From: an uncultured Collinsella sp.
GTDB taxonomy: Bacteria; Actinomycetota; Coriobacteriia; Coriobacteriales; Coriobacteriaceae
Reading direction: 5' to 3'
Assembly (NCBI GenBank): GCA_902474645.1
Contig: CABRWN010000101.1
Span: forward strand, 1-7,937
Length of the DNA stretch: 7,937 bases
Of the stretch, positions 3,582-7,937 are shown in pieces. Positions within the stretch are counted from its first letter, which is position 1, and each line of letters opens with the position of its first letter. The notes under the pieces are model-generated. The model was not told the origin of the DNA and did not search any database. It worked only from the letters and a program-made list of their open reading frames with translations. A program made the translations under genes and the position numbers.

Positions 3582-5804
3582 ATGGAGAAGCATAAAGTGA
3601 TCTGCCCGTACTGCGGCGCCGGTTGCCAGTTTAACCTCTTGGTCCAAAACGGCCAGGTCGTGGGTACCGAACCGCTCAACGGCATCACCAACCAGAGCGA
3701 GCTGTGCCTTAAGGGCATGAGCGGCTACGACTTCATCAACGACACCAAGATCTTGACTCCTCGCGTACTGCACCCGATGATCCGCCGCACCAAGGGCGCG
3801 GATCTTGAGCGCGTAAGCTGGGACGAGGCACTGGATTTCACCGCATCTAAGATGCAGGCCATAATTGACGAATATGGTCCTAACGCTGTCATGACCACCG
3901 GCTCTTCGCGAGGCGGCGGCAATGAGGCGAACTACGTCATGCAGAAGTTTACGCGTGCGTGCATCGGCACCCACAGCGTGGACAACTGCGCCCGTACTTG
4001 ACACGGCCCTACTGTCCTCGGTCTGATGGACACGGTTGGTTCAGGTTGCATGTCATGCTCCATCCCCGGTATGGAGGATGCGGGCTGCATTTTCCTCTTC
4101 GGCTATAACCCTGCCGATTCGCACCCCATCGTCGCAAGGCGTATCGTGCGAGCCAAAGAAAAGGGTTGCAAGATCATCGTCGCCGACCCGCGCCATATCG
4201 AAACCGCGCGTATCGCCGATATCTACCTTCCGATCAAGAACGGTTGCAATGTCGCGTTCCTCAACGCCTTTGCCAACTGCTTGGTCAACGATGGCCTCTA
4301 CGACAAGGAATTCGTCGCCGAGCACACGAACGGCTTTGACGAGTGGTGGGAGACCATCAAGAACTACACTCCCGAATCTGTACAGGACATCACGGGTGTC
4401 GAGCCCGCGTTGATCCACCAAGCTGCCGAGATGTACGCCACGGCGAAGCCCTCTGCCATCATTGGCTGGGGCATGGGCGTATGCCAGCAGAAGCAGAACC
4501 TGAAGACGGTGCACACCATCGCCTCCATCGCCTGCGTTGCCGGCCAGATCGGCAAACCCAATTCCGGCCTCGCGCCCGTGCGTGGTCAGAACAACGTCCA
4601 GGGCTCCTGCGATATGGGCATGCTGCCCAACCTGTACCCTGGTTACCAGAAAGTCACCGACCCGGCAGTGCGTGCCAAGTTTGCCAAGGCTTGGGGCGTG
4701 CCCGAGGAAAAGCTCCCGCTCGAGGAGGGCTACAAGCTCACCGACCTGGGCCACCTGGTCGACGAGGGCAAGGTGCACTGCTTCTACAACTACGGCGAGG
4801 ACCCGGTGCAGACCGAGCCCGATTCGGCCGGCATGCGCAAGACGCTCTCCGAGCTGGATCTGTTCATTTGCCAGGACATCTTTATGACGCAGACGACCAT
4901 GCTCGCCGACGTCATCCTGCCCGCTACCTCTTGGGGCGAGCACGAGGGTGTCTTTACCGCATCCGACCGTAGCTTCCAGCACTTTGACGCGGCTGTTCCG
5001 CCCAAGGGCGAGTGCCGTCACGACTGGGAGATCTTCGCGGACCTGTCTACGCGCATGGGCTATCCCATGCACTACGACAACACCGAGCAGATCTGGAACG
5101 AGTGCATTAGCCTGTGCCCCAACTTTGTGGGCGCGACCTACGAGAAGATGGCTCCCGAGGGCGGTTACGCCCAGTGGCCCGTCAAGAGCACCGATGTGAA
5201 CGACCACGGCACGCCTGACATGTTTGCTGGTGGCAAGTTCACCACGAAGGACGGCCGCGCCAACCTGATGGCGCACGACTGGGAGGCGCCCTCCGAGCTT
5301 CCCGACGATGAGTACCCGCTCATCCTGTGCACCGTCCGCGAGGTCGGCCACTACAGCTGCCGCTCGATGACCGGCAACTGCAAGACGCTGGCGCTGCTTG
5401 CCGACGAGCCCGGCTTTGTCCGCATGAATCCCGCGGACGCCCAGGCACGCGGCATCAAGAATGGCGACATCGTCTCGGTCCACAGCCGCCGTGGCCAGGT
5501 ATATAGCCGCGCCGACGTGAGCGATCGCATCAACAAGGGCACGGTCTACATGACCTACCAGTGGTGGATCGGCAAGTGCAACGAGCTGACCATGCACAAG
5601 GTCGACCCGGTCTCGCATACGCCCGAGGACAAGTTCTCCGCCTGCCAGGTCGACGCTATCGCCGACCAGGTCTGGGCTGAGGGCGAGGTGGAGCGTCAGT
5701 ACACCGAGCTCAAGCAGGCTCTGGTGGACGCCGCCGCTCCCCAGGACGTTGAGCCCGGCGCCGCCAAGTTCGACGATGAGACGCACGTGAACCAAATCGT
5801 GTAG
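3582..5804 (+). CDS. fdhF: Formate dehydrogenase H, selenocysteine-containing (UGA read at 3999-4001)
   Basis: The enzyme oxidises formate to CO2 at a molybdenum bis-pterin centre in the cytoplasm and feeds electrons to the hydrogenase. The full product is 740 residues (E. coli FdhH 715). Residues C8, C11, C15 and C42 bind one [4Fe-4S] cluster and K44 follows. The in-frame TGA is codon 140, in DNCART-U-HGP, exactly the place of Sec140 in FdhH, followed by the conserved histidine H141. R334 in PVRGQNNVQG matches the formate-binding arginine. The molybdopterin oxidoreductase domain spans about 60-475 and the dinucleotide-binding domain about 577-690 (REVGHYSCRSMTGN is conserved). Start ATG 3582 follows AGGAGGG (3571-3577); the in-frame ATG 3531 has no such site. 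A small hairpin ACCGA/TCGGT (3544-3557) lies just upstream. Translation requires the Sel machinery, which is not in the window. A frame-by-frame annotation would wrongly split it into two genes. Confidence 0.97.
4014..4031 (+). promoter_or_regulatory. SECIS-like hairpin for selenocysteine insertion
   Basis: Directly after the UGA (3999-4001), GTCC (4014-4017) pairs with GGAC (4028-4031), and TC (4018-4019) with GA (4025-4026). The loop is GGTCT (4020-4024), starting 18 bases after the UGA. E. coli fdhF has the same GGUCU in its loop and a similar spacing. U4027 is unpaired on the 3' side, whereas the bulged U of the E. coli element lies on the 5' side. The hairpin lies within codons 145-150 of fdhF and should recruit SelB. 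Confidence 0.85.
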
Positions 5805-5825
5805 TCCCGTTCTCGTTGGCTTTTT

Positions 5826-5868
5826 GGGCCGGGCGTCCCGTACGTTCGGGAGCCCGGCCCGTTATTTT
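5826..5868 (+). terminator. Strong hairpin between fdhF and hyfA (partial terminator or processing site)
   Basis: GGGCCGGGC (5826-5834) pairs with GCCCGGCCC (5852-5860). After one bulged G (5835), TCCCG (5836-5840) pairs with CGGGA (5847-5851), around a TACGTT loop. GTTATTTTG follows. The stem is very stable but the T-run is interrupted, so termination is probably incomplete. It lies 21 bases after the fdhF stop and shortly before the hyfA ribosome binding site. It would let fdhF be made in excess of hydrogenase subunits or protect the 3' end of a processed hydN-fdhF message. Confidence 0.65.
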
Positions 5869-5882
5869 GAAAGGAAGTGGGG

Positions 5883-6500
5883 ATGAACCGCTTCATCGAC
5901 ATCAACCCGGAGAGGTGCATCGGCTGCGGAACATGCCAGTCCGCCTGTGCCGACGCCCACCGGATGCAGGGTCTTCAGGATACGCCGCGCCTGGCGCTCG
6001 TGAAGACCGGCGGCATTTCGGCCGCCCTTGCCTGCCACCATTGCGAGGGTGCCCCCTGCGCCGAGGTTTGCCCGGTGAATGCCATCGAGCACGATGGCGA
6101 CCGCATCCACGTTAAGGAGCAGGAGTGCATCGGGTGCAGGCTGTGCGCCATCGCGTGCCCCTTCGGAGCCATCCATCCCGATGGCACGTCTATCGCCGGT
6201 GTCGCAGGCATGTGCGACCCGACGCCTTCGTACCCTAAGTCCCTGAGCAGCCTGCTTACGTGGGCGCCCGGCCAGTACACCTGTGCCGTCAAGTGCGACC
6301 TGTGCGCCTTCGACCCCGAGGGTCCGCACTGCGTGGCGGCTTGCCCCACCAAGGCGCTCACCGTCATGGGCGGCGCGGCAGATCGCGAACTCGACGAGGC
6401 CAAGCGCCTGCGTTCGATTCAGAACGGCCCTGCCGTCGACGTGGCGGCTGTGGCCCAGGGTCTGTCCGAGAAAGCAGAAGGGAGCGTAAACAATGGATAG
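5883..6500 (+). CDS. hyfA: Hydrogenase-4 electron-transfer subunit HyfA, 4x[4Fe-4S]
   Basis: The 205-residue protein has the same length as E. coli HyfA and a closely similar opening (MNRF, then C-x2-C-x2-C). The cluster cysteines are C12/C15/C18/C22, C51/C54/C59/C63, C82/C85/C88/C92 and C138/C141/C150/C154. C111 and C134 are extra cysteines in the linker before the last set. It should pass electrons from formate dehydrogenase to the small hydrogenase subunits on the inner face of the membrane. Start ATG 5883 is preceded by AAAGGAAG at good spacing; the in-frame GTG 5877 overlaps that site. Its last 8 bases overlap the start of hyfB. HycB/HydN relatives look alike, but the length and the following hyfB support HyfA. 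Confidence 0.88.
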   Translation: MNRFIDINPERCIGCGTCQSACADAHRMQGLQDTPRLALVKTGGISAALACHHCEGAPCAEVCPVNAIEHDGDRIHVKEQECIGCRLCAIACPFGAIHPDGTSIAGVAGMCDPTPSYPKSLSSLLTWAPGQYTCAVKCDLCAFDPEGPHCVAACPTKALTVMGGAADRELDEAKRLRSIQNGPAVDVAAVAQGLSEKAEGSVNNG

Positions 6501-7937
6501 CATGACGCTGTTTATCGCATCGCTTGCCGTCTCGTGCATCGGTGCGCTCGCCTCGGTTCTGCTGATTAAGGCCGATAACGCCGCCAAGACCGCCGGCTGC
6601 CTGATCGGCGCCGTCGCGGCCGTGCTGTCGTTCATCGCGGGCCTCGAGGCCGTGCTTGGCGACGTTTCGTCCCTCAACACGGTCTTCTTTTTCCCGTTCG
6701 CCCGTCTCGAGCTCTTGCTCAACGGCCTTGCGGGCCTGATCGTGGTCCTCATCTCAATCCTCGCCTTTGCGGGCTTCATCTACGGTCTGTCCTACTTCGA
6801 CGAGTACCCGGGCAAGGTCGGGCGCGCCGGTTTCTTCATGAACACCTTCGTCGCCTCGATGATGCTCGTCATCACCGCCGACAACGTGTTCTGGTTCCTG
6901 GTCGCCTTCGAGCTCATGTCGCTTACGAGCTACTTCCTTGTCGTCATCGAGGAGAACAAGAACTCCATTAAGGGCGGTTGGCTCTACTTCGTCATCGCGC
7001 ACGTGGGCTTTGTCCTTATCATGGCGAGCTTCCTGCTCATGACCAACGGCGTGGGCGGTTCCTTCAGCTTCAGTGATTTCCGTACGCATGACTTTGGACC
7101 CGCCATCTCCTCCGCGTGCTTCGTCCTCGCGTTCTTCGGATTTGGCGCGAAGGCCGGTATCATCCCGCTGCACTCCTGGCTGCCCCAGGCGCACCCCGAG
7201 GCGCCGTCCAACGTGTCCGCCCTCATGTCCGGCGGCATGATCAAGATCGGCATCCTGGGAATCCTCAAGGTCGGTCTCGACCTGCTCGCGGGTTCGGGCG
7301 TCCAGCTCTGGTGGGGCCTCATGGTCCTGGTCTTCGGATCCATCTCGTCGGTCCTGGGCGTCGTCTACGCCCTCCACGAGCACGACATCAAGCGCCTGCT
7401 GGCCTACCACTCCGTCGAGAACATTGGCATCATCTTGCTCGGTGTCGGCGCGTCCATGACGGCGCACGCCCTGGGCAACGACGTCATCGCGACGATCGCG
7501 CTCATGGCCGCCCTCTACCACACGCTCAACCACGCCATGTTCAAGGGCGAGCTGTTCCTCGGCGCGGGCTCCCTGCTCTATGCCACGGGTACGCGCAACA
7601 TGGAGAAGATGGGCGGTCTGTTCCGTCGCATGCCGGTCACGGCCGTCTGCTTCCTCATCGGTGCCCTTGCCATCTCGGCCATCCCGCCGCTCAACGGCTT
7701 CGTTTCCGAGTGGTTCACCTACCAGTCCCTGTTCAACATCTCGACGCTCTCCGACCCGGTCGTCATGGTGTTCGCCGTCGCCTCCGCGGCCGCGCTCGCC
7801 ATCACCGGTGCCTTGGCAGTCACGTGCTTCGTGAAGGCCTACGGCGTTTCGTTCGCGAGCAGCCCTCGTTCCCAGGAGGCCGCGAACGCCAAGGAGTCCC
7901 CGGCTCCGATGTTGTTCTCGCAGATGCTCCCCGCGGC
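6493..7937 (+). CDS. hyfB: Hydrogenase-4 membrane subunit HyfB (partial, cut by window end)
   Basis: The first 481 residues are visible and the frame is open to the window edge; E. coli HyfB has about 672. It is a polytopic membrane protein related to the antiporter-like subunits NuoL/M/N and MrpA/D, thought to couple hydrogenase electron flow to ion movement. Hydrophobic helices run through nearly the whole length, for example 5-25, 36-54, 77-97, 118-136 and 277-294. Conserved charged residues are E140 (WFLVAFELMSLTSYF), K220 (FGAKAGIIPLHSWLP), H227, K300 in DIKRLLAYHSVENIGI, K351 (NHAMFKGELF) and K448. ATG 6493 overlaps the hyfA stop (ATGGATAG) and has GGGAG (6480-6484) before it, so translation is coupled. 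The long antisense frame at 6754-7533 is its shadow. The remaining hyf genes should follow to the right. Confidence 0.93.
   Translation, partial: MDSMTLFIASLAVSCIGALASVLLIKADNAAKTAGCLIGAVAAVLSFIAGLEAVLGDVSSLNTVFFFPFARLELLLNGLAGLIVVLISILAFAGFIYGLSYFDEYPGKVGRAGFFMNTFVASMMLVITADNVFWFLVAFELMSLTSYFLVVIEENKNSIKGGWLYFVIAHVGFVLIMASFLLMTNGVGGSFSFSDFRTHDFGPAISSACFVLAFFGFGAKAGIIPLHSWLPQAHPEAPSNVSALMSGGMIKIGILGILKVGLDLLAGSGVQLWWGLMVLVFGSISSVLGVVYALHEHDIKRLLAYHSVENIGIILLGVGASMTAHALGNDVIATIALMAALYHTLNHAMFKGELFLGAGSLLYATGTRNMEKMGGLFRRMPVTAVCFLIGALAISAIPPLNGFVSEWFTYQSLFNISTLSDPVVMVFAVASAAALAITGALAVTCFVKAYGVSFASSPRSQEAANAKESPAPMLFSQMLPA

Noticed and set aside
2846..3718. 290-residue minus-strand frame across hydN and the start of fdhF
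   Set aside because: It overlaps two well-supported genes on the other strand and resembles no known protein.
4053..5795. 580-residue open frame antisense to fdhF
   Set aside because: It mirrors the GC-rich codons of fdhF, shows no recognisable domain and is typical of shadow frames in such genomes.
3531..5804. fdhF as two genes or a pseudogene broken by a stop codon
   Set aside because: The stop is UGA at the exact selenocysteine position of FdhH, the frame continues with conserved sequence, and a SECIS-like hairpin follows.
6754..7533. 259-residue open frame antisense to hyfB
   Set aside because: Its Asp/Glu/Arg-rich composition is a by-product of the hydrophobic hyfB codons; the hyfB frame carries all conserved motifs.

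Overview
The window looks like chromosome of a gut coriobacterium, most probably Collinsella or a close relative. This is inferred from the GC-rich coding sequence, the selenocysteine formate dehydrogenase H next to a Hyf-type hydrogenase, and an actinobacterial-style AbiEi-like protein. No rRNA or other definitive taxonomic marker is present.

Layout. Bases 1-350 hold a tRNA operon: a strong promoter (TTGCAC, 17 bp, TATAAT), tRNA-Pro(UGG), tRNA-Gly(UCC) and an intrinsic terminator. Bases 380-2600 look like an accessory insert. A solo AbiEi-like gene with a VSR-type nuclease-like C-terminal region lies between two copies of one long palindrome. A toxin-antitoxin pair on the minus strand follows (RelB/DinJ-type antitoxin, PIN-domain toxin) and converges on the second palindrome. 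Bases 2561-2986 contain no gene: the region is partly AT-rich and carries several dyads and repeated half-sites, then a GC-rich, foldable leader.

From 2987 to the right edge runs a formate hydrogenlyase operon on the plus strand: hydN (four-cluster ferredoxin-like protein), fdhF (formate dehydrogenase H), hyfA (four-cluster electron-transfer subunit) and hyfB (membrane proton-pump-like subunit, cut by the window end). fdhF is one 740-residue gene read through an in-frame UGA at 3999-4001. That codon falls at residue 140, the position of Sec140 in E. coli FdhH, and a SECIS-like hairpin with a GGUCU loop follows it. It is not a pseudogene.

How the genes work together. FdhF should oxidise formate to CO2. 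Electrons would pass through HydN and HyfA to a membrane-bound [NiFe] hydrogenase whose remaining subunits should lie to the right of the window, making H2 and possibly moving ions through HyfB. A strong hairpin between fdhF and hyfA could set the ratio of dehydrogenase to hydrogenase expression. Points for a second look are the twin palindromes around the AbiEi-like gene, the degenerate PIN active site, the SECIS with its unpaired U on the 3' side, and the structured leader of hydN.
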